Shown here: positions 22,617-33,930 of the stretch, piece by piece
Numbering within the stretch: the first letter of the stretch is position 1
Layout of the letters: each line of letters opens with the position of its first letter
Assembly (NCBI GenBank): GCA_023375785.1
Contig: SZWC01000083.1
Coordinates: 306,224 to 370,223 of the forward strand
Length of the DNA stretch: 64,000 nucleotides
Reading direction: 5' to 3'
Source of the DNA: Penium margaritaceum
Lineage: Eukaryota; Streptophyta; Zygnematophyceae; Desmidiales; Peniaceae
Notes under the pieces: generated by a model
Databases searched by the model: none
What the model was told of the DNA's origin: nothing
The model's input: the letters and a program-made list of their open reading frames with translations, nothing else
Made by a program: the position numbers and the translations under genes

Positions 22617-23385
22617 ATGGTCATCGGTCTCCCGCGTCTCCCACCTATTTCCACTCTCCCCGCTCCCACTTGTCCCTCTTGCACCCTCTGCAAGCTCAAA
22701 GCCACCTCCCATCCTCCTCATCCCCCCTGTGTCCCTAAGCCTCTCGACTTGGTCCACCTTGACCTTGTCGGCCCCATTCACCCCACCTCTCTCCAAGGTC
22801 ACTCCTACTTCCTCACTGTCGTTGATGACTCTACTTGCTTTAGAACTGGACTCCCGCTCGCCTCCAAATCCGATGCACGGGATGCTTTCCTTGCATGGGC
22901 AAACCATGCATCCACCTGATTCAGACGTAACATTCTCCATCTTCGCTCCGACCATGGAGGCGAATTCCTCTCCACTCTCCTTTCCGAGTATTGCGACCAC
23001 CATGGCATTGACCATCAACTCACTCTTCCCGAGTCACAAAAAAAAACGGCGTTGCCGAACGCCGCAACGGCGTCCTCCTCGCCATCATTTGCACGCTCCT
23101 CGCTCATGCTTCGGCACCAAAATCTTATTGGGCATACGCTCTCCGATACGCCTTCCATGTCCACAACCTCTACCCTTCCTCTATTCTTCCGGATGTTCCT
23201 CCATGGGAGGCATGGTTTGGTAAGAAACCGGACGTCTCCAATCTTTGCGTGTGGGGTTCTACGGCGTATGTGCTCCTCAACAAGTACCAACACTCACAGC
23301 AACACACTTCCAAGGTTGACCCACGTGCCGCCCGTCACATGTTTGTGGTCTTTGCTTCAAAGTCGACTGGCTACGTGTTTCTTGC
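22617..23385 (+). pseudogene. copia-C integrase
   Basis: The reading shows CPSCTLCKLKATSH (end of the pre-integrase zinc domain), LDLVHLDLVGPIHPTSLQG, YFLTVVDDSTCFRTGLPLA, RSDHGGEFLS-like and GVAERRNGVLLAI-like segments. A tail with KKPDVSNLCVWGSTAYVLL and GYVFLAET follows. These are Ty1/copia integrase core and C-terminal motifs. The 3' LTR follows directly. Confidence 0.85.
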
Positions 23386-23996
23386 TGAGACTCTTGCTTC
23401 TCATGTTGATTCCTGTGACTCACCTCACAGGTTCAAATCCCCCCATGAGCAATGTTCCCCAACCCAGTCCACCATTTCGCCTCTCACAAAGGCTACCCCG
23501 ACTATTTTCCCCTTCTTGGACTACCCCGTCCATTTACTCCCAAACCTACTCCATGCATTATCCCATCTAGGGACTACCCCACCTTGTCCCTCTTCCCAAA
23601 CAGGCTACACAGTTACTTCACCCCGCATTATCCTTTCCCCAAATCTGGGCAACCTCACCTTCTCATCACCTCACCTCCCCACCACCTCACCTTCTCACCA
23701 CCTTACCTTCCCACCACATCACCTTCCCACCACCTCATTTCCCCACCTCAACTTTCCAACACGTCACCTCCCCACCTCACCTTCCCACCACCTGACCTCC
23801 CCACATCAACTCCATACATCACCTCCTCCCCACCTCACCTTCTCACCACCTCACCTCCCCACCACCTCACCTTCACAGCACCTCACCTCACCCCACTTGC
23901 TGTTTAGCTTCTTGTTTAACTACTTAGGCCACAAGTTGTCCTAGCTCTCAGTGATTCATTCAATCTAACAAATTTATTGTGTTCTCATTATCGACA
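23386..23996 (+). repeat. 3' LTR of copia-C
   Basis: This repeat matches the 5' LTR at 13596-14222, including the CACCTCACC minisatellite (about 23650-23895), and ends in tcgaca. Confidence 0.75.
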
Positions 23997-25353
23997 TATC
24001 TAGAACACTCCTGCTCTCTTTGCTCCACAGCAATATACGCGGCAGCTCCCTGTTGCGGACGAAGCTTTTCCAGTAGTTGGCCGTCTGCCACTCACTGGTG
24101 GTTGCCGTTTCCCTGCTGCTTCTTTTTGAAGTCCTTCTTGTGGTGTCCAGGCTTCTCGTAAATCCAACAGTTCCCACCACGCGATATGATTTGCTGCTGG
24201 CCTCCTTGCAGTGCCTCGATCTCCATAGGGTCAACTTGTTGGTGCTGTGATCAATGCTAGAAATTCTCCTACTTCTCATGGAACCCCCCCTTGATGGTAG
24301 CGTAGCACGTCAACACACTCTACAGTGGCCATCCTCACCTTGAACTTTGTGATTACACTTAGTGCTTGCTTACACTGAATCTCTGCCTTCAAACCATCAT
24401 GGTATTTGTCTGCCATCTCTGGCTCACTCATATCATCAATCTTCCAGCACAGCGCCAAAAATCAACGCCTGTTCTCCTGAATCAAGTCGATCTGCTTCAG
24501 CTGCTTCAGCTTGTTGCATACGACTATGGAAACGTTCACGAGATCTAACCAATCTCTGATGGCTTGTTGGGACTGACCCTATGCTGTCAACACGTGCACT
24601 TTAGCTTGCAAAACGCCTTGATACCACAATACGGCACATTGCACAGCTACGTTCCCACCTCCACCTCGAGTGGCTAGTATATTCAGCTGCCTCTACCACT
24701 CCCATGCTACTCCATGTAGCAGTGTCACCGTGAATGACACCCACAACATCATCCTCTAGAGGGTCACACATAGCCCCAAAGTAGCTATTCATGGCAAACA
24801 ACCAGGTCTGTACACTCGCACCCTTGACTGAGGGATTGAACGGTACCGAACCTTCAGCTTTGGTCTTGGCGGACTCTGTGACTGCTCGAACCTGTCCAGC
24901 GTCAGTCCCATTCCATTGGTCATCCATCTACCAATCAAGCCACTCATTCTCCACCTTGAGGGATCCCAGCTTCTTTACAATTTGCTGTATTTTCTACTCC
25001 ATGTCCGTTGTGTGACCCTTGGCCATTGGAGGTCCTTAGAAAAAAATTGGCAGCACTTTGAAAGCAATAAAAAACATTTCGGCAGTCAGAGATGAAAATC
25101 CGACATCTTCAAAGTGTGTGGGAGTCACCCGTCGTCTCCTGCGTACGCACGTTAGGCTGTGTGGATGCTATAGAAATATAGAAAAAAGAAACCAGGGTTG
25201 ACTCTTGCGTTGGTTTTGAAGTATGGTCCACCAATCTCCCTCTCTCTTAGCCTCGATGTTGTCCGGCGTAGTCCGTGCCTTTGGCTCCTTGAAGACTGCA
25301 GAGCTCGGGCACCACTTTTGCCCAATGTGTGGCTCTATTTCTGATACCAGATA
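23997..25353 (-). pseudogene. gypsy-B gag with zinc knuckle
   Basis: The minus strand holds a gypsy gag. Near 25030-24960 it reads MAKGHTTDM and a coiled stretch IQQIVKKLGSLKVENEW. A capsid segment VQTWLFAMNSYFGAM follows near 24830-24780. A nucleocapsid-like knuckle CWIYEKPGHHKKDF is at about 24130-24172. The continuation (protease, RT) is on the other side of copia-C at 13595-12566. It has several interruptions. Confidence 0.75.
25340..25349 (-). promoter_or_regulatory. Primer-binding site of gypsy-B
   Basis: On the minus strand tggtatcaga lies just inside the LTR end. It is the shortened tRNA-iMet primer pattern and places the LTR to its right. Confidence 0.7.
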
Positions 25354-25960
25354 TGAGAGTGTCTGCTCTCTGAAGATTAAGCCTTGATGTGTGGAGAACA
25401 CAGTCCCAGCTGAAAGATAGACTTGGAGATGTCTTGAAGCCAGGATTGGAAAACACTAGTTTTCATAGGTAGAATACAGTGAGAAATGTGCAGGGTATTT
25501 ATACTGTTGGGTTCGCTGGCCCTTGCCTACCGCTCTCCTAGCTTGCTTCAATAGGCTACTTCCACTTGTACACGGTGGCCTACTCTCACCTAAGGGTCAG
25601 TGCAAGTAAATTCTGGCCCGATTAATCTAGATCGACGGTTCATCTTTGATCTTGTCCACCCGTGCGGTGGGTGCGAGTTTCTACGGCGAGTGGCCTTGTC
25701 AGTCCAACTCCCCCCACTGTCACCGCGTACTGCTCTCGGCGGTGATTCTGGTCACCGTGTTGTGCACGCCACCAAAATACTGTGACCATCACACGGTCGC
25801 AGTCATCGGTCCTGTTGCCACCGTTCACCGTGCGCGTTTTCGGGCGCTCGCCTCTGAGACAACCCCTTGGCGGATAGCGTAACCATTACGCTAATCGCTC
25901 AGAGGGTGAAACCCCAATCTTAAGTGGCATGTGCGGAACGCTACGGGGAGGGGCGAACAA
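25354..25960 (-). repeat. 5' LTR of gypsy-B
   Basis: The LTR lies to the right of the primer site. Its 3' end (minus sense) is ...ctctca. It contains a TATA box on the minus strand (25496-25503, TATAAATA), about 140 bp before the LTR end, a normal place for an LTR promoter. The outer edge is not certain, because no second LTR survives for comparison and an N gap follows. It is unlike the LTR of the gypsy-1 family. Confidence 0.55.
25496..25503 (-). promoter_or_regulatory. TATA box in the gypsy-B LTR
   Basis: The minus strand reads CAGTATAAATACCC. It is a strong TATA match inside an LTR and lies upstream of the primer site and gag, as expected of an LTR promoter. Whether it is active is unknown. 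Confidence 0.55.
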
Positions 25961-26005
25961 AACACGCCCCTGGCGTGTGGAGCATACTTGCTCACTTGCT
26001 CGCCT

Positions 26006-26309
26006 CCTCCTCCTCCTCCTCCTCCTCCTCCTCCTCCTCCTNNNNNNNNNNNNNNNNNNNNNNNNNNNNNNNNNNNNNNNNNNNNNNNNNNNNNNNNNNN
26101 NNNNNNNNNNNNNNNNNNNNNNNNNNNNNNNNNNNNNNNNNNNNNNNNNNNNNNNNNNNNNNNNNNNNNNNNNNNNNNNNNNNNNNNNNNNNNNNNNNNN
26201 NNNNNNNNNNNNNNNNNNNNNNNNNNNNNNNNNNNNNNNNNNNNNNNNNNNNNNNNNNNNNNNNNCTCCTCCTCCTCCTCCTCCTCCTCCTTCTCCTCCT
26301 CCTCCTCCT
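26006..26309. repeat. (TCC)n microsatellite interrupted by a 224-base N gap
   Basis: TCC repeats run to 26041, an N run spans 26042-26265, and TCC repeats resume to 26309 with one variant unit. The repeat is probably why the assembly failed here. Reading frames across it (poly-Ser, poly-Pro, poly-Leu, poly-Glu) are meaningless. Confidence 0.95.
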
Positions 26310-26441
26310 CGTGTCCTGGCATCCTTGCATCCTTGCGGTCGAGCGAAGTTGAGCTTGACGACAAGCTTGATTTCTAAAAATCGGAAAAAAGCTCCAGATG
26401 CCCCTCAATTTTGGTTGAGACCCCAAGTATGTTAGAAGAAG

Positions 26442-26800
26442 GTGGGTCCCTCGTTACAATATTTCTATACAAAAGGACAATATTTGTTGCAGAAGCCCAA
26501 AAGTACTTGGACGTCCCAAAACATTGGTAGGTTTTTGCCAATCAGCGTCTGCATCCACTTTTTTAGGATCCATGGTGATCCCTCTACCGCCAATGACGTA
26601 GCCCAAAAACTCAATCAAACTGTGATTGAAGTCGCGTTTCATGAATTTCTTCAAGAGTTTCTCTCTTTGTGAAATGCTGAGAACTTTTCAGAGATGTCCA
26701 TTATGTTCCTCCGGGGTGCGGCTGTATACCACAATGTCATCGAGGTACACAACGATAAAGTCATTGAGGTACAGGCGGAATGTGTTGCGCAGTGACGACT
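26442..26800 (-). mobile_element. Gypsy RT scrap
   Basis: The minus strand gives LIEFLGYVIGGRGITMDPKK and, nearer 26740, a VYSR-like segment, as found after the catalytic motif of gypsy RT. It is about 360 bp long with no LTR of its own. It belongs to the gypsy-1 family by similarity and is broken. Confidence 0.72.
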
Positions 26801-27450
26801 AATATGAGATTTGTGGATTCGTTCAAGCGCAAACATACACACATAAAACATTTTGTAAAGGAATACCTTTGTGACCTGTGCCGGTTGTGGACAGAAAAAC
26901 TACAGATGGGATGCTGAGAATGGAATGTCTACCGCCATGATCTAAAGATTACTTGCAAGATGAGGCTGTCTGTTTTTCATTTGTGACCCCGGAGGTACCA
27001 TCCTGGTACAATCTCCATGTATGGAACCTTCACCTTCAAGAGTATAGACAAGAGCATAACATTGGTATTCTTGGACGCATGGGAACTTTCCAGGCTGATG
27101 TATGCAAAATCGTGTGCTTGTGAAGGATACCAATCTCAGTAGCATCAGAGCTAGAGGAAGAATTTTCCTCATTCTTGAGACATTCCTTGTGACCTGCTGT
27201 GTGATAGAGATATTTCTGGGTTGAAAATCTTGCCACCATGGCAAAATCCGCTTTTGTGGTGGCAGACGTCAACTTCGCCAGGTTTGCAGGCAAGCACATT
27301 TCATTTAGTGCAACCACATATAGATTGTGCTGATGGAGAAGGGTCTTTAGAGCCTTGTGGACGAGGAAGAATGAGATCATTCCTTTCTCTCACCTGGTGA
27401 GAAATTAACCCATTTTGAGAGGTGTGACCGTGCCTACACCAAAATCTACC
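26801..27450. other. Unassigned stretch
   Basis: A minus-strand open frame of 114 codons (27036-27380) shows no motif I can name with confidence. A faint likeness to a copia pre-integrase region (NLYVVALNE...ANLAKLTS) is not enough to call it. Confidence 0.3.
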
Positions 27451-28748
27451 CCTAACTTGTTCAATAACTCCAAACGTGTGGCAGTATTATGCAAAACGAG
27501 TTTTGGAAGAAGCTTGATTTTACTTCTGTATTCATGAACATGCAATTGCATTTTCACTTTCACACTTTCAAGATTCACGAGTCTAGACCCATGATTTCCT
27601 ACATTAAAACATTGAGATATCTCTTCGACCAGCCTGCTACAATGGAGGATCCTGTCAAGGAGTGTGTTCTCATGCTAGCTATCCTTATTGGCCTTTCTAG
27701 CAGCTTCAATCCTCCTATTGTTGCTCTGGATCAGCATTGCTACAAGCTCTTCCTTAGCAATGTGGAGTAAATCCTACTATTGGAGGAGGAGCACCACGAA
27801 GGGGATAAAGGTGAAATTGGACTGGTTGTCGCTCTCATCACCAACTCTGCTCATGGGGGTGGTGATAGATTACCGAGGGTCAATAGATGTAGAGGAAAGA
27901 AGAAAAGGAAGTGCTAAAAACTGTGAGAAGTTGGGCCATTGGGTGACCGTATGAAGGAAGAAGGCAGACCTTGCGGCTGGAATGGGAGCAAGATAGGAGT
28001 TTGATGTTTCCACGAATGCAACAGATTGGGAGGATGGATTTGTGACCACCATCGAAGTTGTGCACCTCTGCAATAACACTACCTTGTTCTAGATCATTGA
28101 CTTAGGATCCACATAACACATGGCATGCCGCCGGGAGTGGTTTATTGTCTTCACCACCATTAAACTCTTCAGATGACATGGGGGATTATCATGTATGGAT
28201 GAAAGTCACGGAGGGTGAGATTCCACATCTTACGCAGGGGGTTCTCCATGTTCTAGGTTTGGAAGCTAACCTCGTCTCTGTCTGCTCTATCATCTCTGAA
28301 TGTATGCAATTCTGCTTTGAGGATGGTGGCTCTACCATCTCAGCTCGTGCAGGCTGTGTGCTTGTGTCTATGTCACATCGGAGAAGGAAGCCAAATCACA
28401 ATCATTGTTGAAGGCGAGAGAGGAAAAACACAACATTGGCCTGTGGTACAAAGGGCTTGGTCATTATGCAACAGATGGTCCGTGGCCTGGTACAATAAAC
28501 CCCTTGATATCCATATCAAGGGGTGTATCAGGCTGGTACATTATCTTGTGTAGGCTGCATTGAAGGGAAGAGAGACCGCTCACCTTTCATGGAGGAAGAG
28601 AAGGGGATAGCTGAGACATTTCACTTGTTCACTCGGAGTTGCGTGGCCCCATGTCATTACAATCCTTGTTTGGCAGATTATACTTTTTCACGTGCATTTT
28701 TAACAAGTCAAGAAAGATGTGGTTGTCCTTCTTGAATAGAAAACATGA
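27450..28748 (+). mobile_element. copia-J: Ty1/copia fossil, gag to integrase start
   Basis: This plus-strand copia piece holds gag (KLDFTSVFMNMQLHFHFHTF; SYIKTLRYLFDQPATMED), a knuckle remnant (NCEKLGHWV) and a protease-like HMACRREWF segment. A pre-integrase domain and the first part of integrase follow (GCIEGKRDRSPFMEEEK; SRKMWLSFLNRKHDV). It ends exactly where the LTR of copia-I begins, so copia-I may have inserted into it. No LTR of its own is visible. It is strongly decayed, with many interruptions. Confidence 0.78.
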
Positions 28749-29714
28749 TGTCAGAAACCGCGAGGCAGTTCCAACATGGCCCGACGGGTCCTCTGTGAGT
28801 TCACGGCTGTGTTTTGTGCAAGTTGTGATTCTAAGTGTGAGCTTTCTGGTTGCCTCATGCTATGTGCTTGGGAGTTGGACAGAGTTGCGAGACAGTCACT
28901 CTTGCGAAGAGAATAACGGCATATTGATGTTTGTGTTTTGAACATGGACATGAAGTGACGATTCATAGTGCTACTCTCAAGCTTTCAAATGCACCAAACC
29001 GCGTGCCATTCCATTAACAGTAGCTCCCGCTACGTCAGCCGAAGTTCCACACACCAATCCAGCAGTTCCGTTAGCAGCGCGCATGATGCCGGTCCACCGA
29101 GGTTCCCTCACACATCAAGGACCCATCAAAACGCCTTTCTGGAGGTGCAGATGTCCCTACACATAGTTGCGGTGCCCCCTTATACTTTTTGGCTGCATTC
29201 TGATAAGATAATCATCGATTTTGGCAATGGGGATTGACGCAGTTCCAAACCTGTCCGTGGACCTGCAGTCAGAATTTTGAGGAAGTCACTGAGTGACGAA
29301 TTGTACTACTGAGTTTCAGACTCTGAACCAAGATTTTGGCTTTAACTCAGTAACAACCTGTACTACTGACTGTGGCAGATTATCTACTGGAGTCAACCGG
29401 CACATAATCTGCCAGATGTGACTTGTTACTCACGTCCAGTGGATTTATCCACCAGATGCTAAATGTTGGCTAAGTCTCCACGCCACATCGCACACCCCAA
29501 CTTTGTGAGACCATATCTCCCTCGTTACATAACGGATTCTGGCAATTCAAGTTGCAAAAGATTGAGCAACTTGTCAACTTTCAGCATTCTCATCCAATCT
29601 AGAATTGGAGCAGTCTCTAGTCAGCTAGACTAAAAATCGAAAAACTTTCCTGCCTCCGGTGGCTTGCTGATGCCTCCCAGCGCCGCACCCCGGCATGCTA
29701 AGGGGCAAAACACA
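28749..29714 (-). repeat. 3' LTR of copia-I
   Basis: This 966-bp repeat starts tgtcagaaaccg and ends near aaaacaca, matching 20447-21424 across its length with substantial divergence. A ctccccc purine-tract complement follows. Confidence 0.82.
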
Positions 29715-29759
29715 ACGCTCTCCCCCTTGCACCTTCCATGTCCGTTGCTCCTGCTTCCT

Positions 29760-31340
29760 CTCAGTCATCTCTTGCCCCATCCTCCAGCCCTTTACAACTG
29801 GTCATCCCAAGTCCGACCACACTCATGACATGCCAATTCACGGGTTGGGCTTTGGTCAAGCAATCCACAAGCTTCTGGTACGTGCTGCAGTGCTGCAGCA
29901 CCACATGTCCCTTCTTCACCATGTCCCATGCGTAATGGTAACACACGTCGATGTGCTTTGTCCTTCCGTGCTGCATCGGGTTGTTGGTGAGCAAGATATC
30001 TCCTCCTATACCACTGTTGGCTCTTGTTGCGGCACGCCTAGCTACCCCAGCAACCTGCAAAGTGATACCACATCCTTGACTACTTTTCCCAATACTCCAC
30101 TGTGGAGGTGGCAACAAAGTCCTAGTTGCTGATGCACCATGAGACCGTTGGACCAGCAAGGAAGAACACGTAGCGAGATGTGGACTTCAGCTTGTCAACA
30201 TTTCTAGCGTCTGCATCCGTGTAGGAGACCAAGCACAAAGAGTCAGACCGCGCTTTGCCGTGAAACTTCACGCACCGGTGCCGCATCGCCTACAAGTAGC
30301 AGAGGATGCGCTTGACCATCTTCCACTACAGTGGCCCTAGACCAGCCACATACCTGCTCACTTGGCCCACTGCATAGGCAAAGTCTGGCTGAGTCGCCAC
30401 CATGGCGTACATGAGGCTGCCCATTGTGGATTAGTAGGGAACCCATGCAATGTCCTCTTGCTCTTTGTTTATTTCTGGCACCATCGACATGCTCAATTCA
30501 AAGGTTGTGGAGACAGTACTCCCAACTGTTTTGCTTTCATCCATGCCCTCCCACTTCAGCACCTCAGCTACGTATGTGGCATGCCCCATCTCAAGCATGC
30601 GCATCCTCCGGTTCCACGTGATGCTCACCCCAAGGTAGTACTCCAGCTCCCCCATATCCGACATTTGGAATCTGTTGCTCAGTTGCTCTTTTCAGCCGTT
30701 GTAGGATCGGCATGTTTGTCAAGCACAAAATCAGGTTGTCCACATAGAGTGCGATGATTTGATGGAGCTGCTTGTCATGTCGCATGTATACATTGTACTC
30801 CGACTCACAACTCTTGAAGCCAAGCTGGGCCATGAAGCCGTCCATCTATTGATACCAGCATCAAGACAATTATTTAAGCTTGTACAAGGACTTCTACACC
30901 TTGGAAACCTTGGCCTCTGGCATCTCCACCCCATCCAAAACTTCCAATCTCCTTGTTTATGATGTCATTGAATAAGGCTGTTTTTATGTCCATTGGGTAG
31001 AGCTCCATGTCCTTTACGACTGCCACTATATGGATTGCCCGGATGCTTTTGAACCTGGTGGCGGGGACGAACGTCTCATCATACTGCTCGTCCTTATGCT
31101 GCACGTATCCCTTTGCCAGTAGCCGTACCTTGTATTTTTCAACCACACCTTATTTTGTGAACTTGGTCTTGACGACCCACTTCTTGCCAATGACCTTGGC
31201 ATCTTTCGACATGTCAACCAGCACCCACCTGTCATTTTCCGTAAAGGACACCATTTCCCATTTATTGGTTGTGTCCCATTGCTCCCCATCCGGCATGGAT
31301 GGGGAGAAATGGATGGTCTTCAGCTCTGTTGATACAGCCA
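29760..31340 (-). pseudogene. copia-I RT and RNase H remnant
   Basis: RNase H (29760-30250) and RT (30250-31340) align segment by segment with copia-H at 15757-17330, including GYVFFLAG-type, YYLGVSITWNRR and HQIIALYVDN segments. It is broken throughout. Confidence 0.82.
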
Positions 31341-31987
31341 ACAATGCCTTACATCATGCCAATCCATCAACCGGTGCTTGTGTTGAATTACTTCCCCTCT
31401 CTCTGCTGCCTCCCGTGGTTATTTTTATTAGTGCCTCATAGTTGTATTGCAATCCCTCTGATTTTGCACGCTCCGGTGAATCATCGACCGGATGGCTCCC
31501 CGAGGGTCTCTTTTGCTCCAGCGAAACATTGCCCGGACGGACAGCACATTCAATGATTTTCCCACTGATGCCCGATGTGTACTCAGCCGGGAGTGCACGC
31601 CTTGGCACCCTATGTGCCTCATGTGCAGGATCCTTCTAGTGGATTTCCTTATCCGCTTGATCATCATCGCAGTCCTCCGCGTGTACTGCCATCTCTGCTA
31701 CACTGCTGTGCTCTGACATCGCATCCTCAACTTTGGTTTCCACCGGCTCCTCATAGTCAGGGAGCTTGAAACACTCCCGTTGTCTTTGGAGAGTCCACCA
31801 CGCCCACGTTATTGCTGCTATTGTAATTCTGTAGCTTGTCGAACTCAATGTCCCGCCTGCAAATTACCTCCAACTTGCACATGTCGTAGAGCCAATATGC
31901 CTTATGCACACTCTCATAGTCAAGGAAGAGATATGAGTTGCCCTGTGGCTCCAGCTAACTGTCGCGCCGCTGTGCACCCTGCACCCT

Positions 31988-32028
31988 GAGTGGAGATTTT
32001 TTCCTTATGTTTGTGGCCCAAGTGCATC
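31988..32028 (+). repeat. Gypsy LTR scrap
   Basis: gagattttttccttatgttt and gtggcccaagtg match positions 30-70 of the adjacent gypsy LTR. It is a second, partial copy lying directly against the gypsy-2 5' LTR. Confidence 0.55.
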
Positions 32029-32595
32029 TGTCACGTCCCTGACGCACTCGTGGAGTTTAGGAAATCATTCATGATTTCCTAAACTCCACGAGTGGGTACT
32101 TTTGTCTTTACATTTGTGGCCCACCGCGAGTTGACCTCACAATTTTTATGCCGTTTGGTCGAAGGCACTTTGGTCAACTGCCCCAAACTCTGGTGTTCTG
32201 TTCCCCATGTTTCTGACAACTTTGGTGACATTCCAGAATGGTCGACAGAAGTGTTGCGAACTTTATTGATGTTTTGATATTGTTTGGTCGACTTCTCGAC
32301 AGCGTTGGATGTTTACAAAACCGCGCCTGGATGTTCTCGAAGTCCCCTGACTTCTCAAAAGAGCTTCTCGAATCAGGCACTCACGCCCCAACCTGGCATG
32401 AGTTGTTCAAACCAAGCGCTCAGGACCCAAAATATGGCGCATTCTGATTCTCGGCATTGTATACATGTGATCGACTAATTGGACCCTTGTCATCAACGCT
32501 TACTTACTGCTTCATAAAAAAAATGTCCATTTGTCCCCAATCCTCGAATTGTCTTTTGTACCGCACTTCATCCCTATGTTCCGCTCGGCAGAACA
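32029..32595 (+). repeat. 5' LTR of gypsy-2
   Basis: This 567-bp LTR starts tgtcacgtccctgacg and ends cagaaca. It is followed by the primer site and contains the hairpin at 32045-32094. Confidence 0.82.
32045..32094. repeat. Perfect inverted repeat, 24-bp arms, 2-nt loop
   Basis: Left arm 32045-32068, loop tc, right arm 32071-32094. All 24 pairs match. It lies near the start of the 5' LTR. The other gypsy LTRs in the window do not show this hairpin. Confidence 0.9.
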
Positions 32596-32597
32596 CT

Positions 32598-32609
32598 TAG
32601 TATCAGAGT
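32598..32609 (+). promoter_or_regulatory. Primer-binding site of gypsy-2
   Basis: tagtatcagagt matches ten of twelve bases of the tRNA-iMet primer pattern and lies two bases inside the LTR. Confidence 0.7.
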
Positions 32610-32639
32610 GTTGTGGTGCTGGAGGGGCAACAGACGCAT

Positions 32640-33930
32640 TAGCTACCTGGCGACAAACTCGCACAAGTCTTCAGTGCATCTCCGCCATTCAGAAGATCGC
32701 AAACTTTGGAACAACGGTGAATGGAGCAAGCGCAACCGAAGACGAGCAGCAGTCCCTGGTGAGTACTCCAGCGATAGAGGATCAGCAGCACATAAAAACC
32801 AACAAACTCCAGGTGCACCAGACAGCAGTGGAAACCTCCACGGAGACCGGCACAACACCGACGAACCTGAAGACCAACCCGGTGACGGATCCCTTGGTCT
32901 CGGCAAATCCTTTTCCTCCAGCGCTGTCCATCAGGTCGACACCTGGAACGATGGGAGGTACCGGCTGACAAGCATGAACCAAAAAACTGAATATCTATAC
33001 CAGAAGCTGCCAAGAATCGAGAGCCTCAACACCCATCTGGTCAAACAACTCAACCTGGTGATGGAGGAGCTTTGGATTTCTTGTGCGCTTGAAGCAGTGC
33101 TAACCGAGAAAAATCTTCAACTCTTGAGTGAATCCCACATTCGAACGGCAGTTCCCGAGCTGTTCGATCTCATTAACCCCAAGGGACCAACGGTCACGAT
33201 GTGGCTGATGAGTTTGGAGGTGTCCTTCACCGCTGATGGGGTCAAAAACGATAAGAAGAAAATTGAACTCGCGGCCTTGCTTTTGTGATGCACGTCACAA
33301 AAGCAAGGCCGATTAGTTTTGTAGTCCGATCTGAAGATCATCCAACGGTAGTAGGAGACTGGCGGAGCCAGATCAACGATCCTTGCAACTGCTCCCAAAT
33401 CACCGACCGCAGGTGTAATACCACTTGATCAGATCAATCCAATGTGGCACATATCTTTCATGCCACCAGAAACATGGAGCCACTTTGTGTACACTAACCT
33501 CACTCGTTTTGGGAAGATGAACGAGAAATCTGATGCACCGTACAAACTCCACCTTCTGTGTCTGTAGTCGAGCATGTCAGAGTACACTCACCGTTTCCAC
33601 AAAACCATCACCGTCAGGGACCTCACCCCCAACAAACTGTGTTTCTACGAAAACAGCCTCAAGAGGGATGTTTGACAAGGAATTGCCTTTTTTGGCATCC
33701 AGGACGACCTTCCACGAATGATCGCAGCAGCCGACCACATCGACTGTGTGGACTACAATGCTTGGATATAGGAATCTAGTGGCAGGCATTCCCAAAGCCA
33801 CAATTCTTATCGTGGAGGAAGTCATTCAACAGAAATCTCATCTCCGATGGAGATTGACACCATCGATTAATGCCATGAATGGATGTGCTGGACTTGTAGA
33901 AGGCCGGACCATATCTTGCGTGACTGTTAG
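32640..33930 (+). pseudogene. gypsy-2 gag remnant
   Basis: A 226-codon open stretch (32608-33288) reads into the capsid-like segment (VPELFDLINPKGPTVTMWL; SLEVSFTADGVKNDKKKIE). The same segment is shared with gypsy-1 (1950-2070) and gypsy-3 (40250-40400). It is broken further on. Confidence 0.75.
33273..33310. repeat. Perfect inverted repeat, 16-bp arms, 6-nt loop
   Basis: Left arm 33273-33288, loop tgcacg, right arm 33295-33310. It lies within the gag region of gypsy-2. Confidence 0.88.

Larger units (their letters stand above)
13596..23996 (+). mobile_element. copia-C: outer Ty1/copia fossil with two LTRs
   Basis: Two similar repeats of about 627 and 611 bp bound this element. The left one is followed at once by a tRNA-iMet primer site (14223-14234). 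Internal parts outside the nested insertion are a leader (14235-14444), a gag-like region (from about 21750) and a well-kept integrase up to the 3' LTR. I see no RT or RNase H, so it looks like a non-autonomous derivative. Copia-H sits inside its leader. Its flanks (aatct and tatct) match at four of five bases if the LTR edge is moved by one base, so the target duplication is only suggestive. It is broken elsewhere. Confidence 0.75.
28749..31987 (-). mobile_element. copia-I: relative of copia-H, 3' half
   Basis: This minus-strand element is close in sequence to copia-H. It has a 3' LTR (28749-29714), RNase H, RT, an acidic linker and the end of integrase. The 5' half is missing, and it stops at gypsy LTR sequence at 31988. 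RT motifs are SDMGELEYYLGVSI, ALYVDNLI and TAFSN-like. RNase H has RTKHIDVCYHYAWD and LVDCLTKAQP. It has many interruptions, so it is clearly older than copia-H. Confidence 0.85.

Noticed and set aside
25891-26435. Open frames across the N gap
   Set aside because: They consist of unknown residues flanked by TCC-repeat homopolymers.
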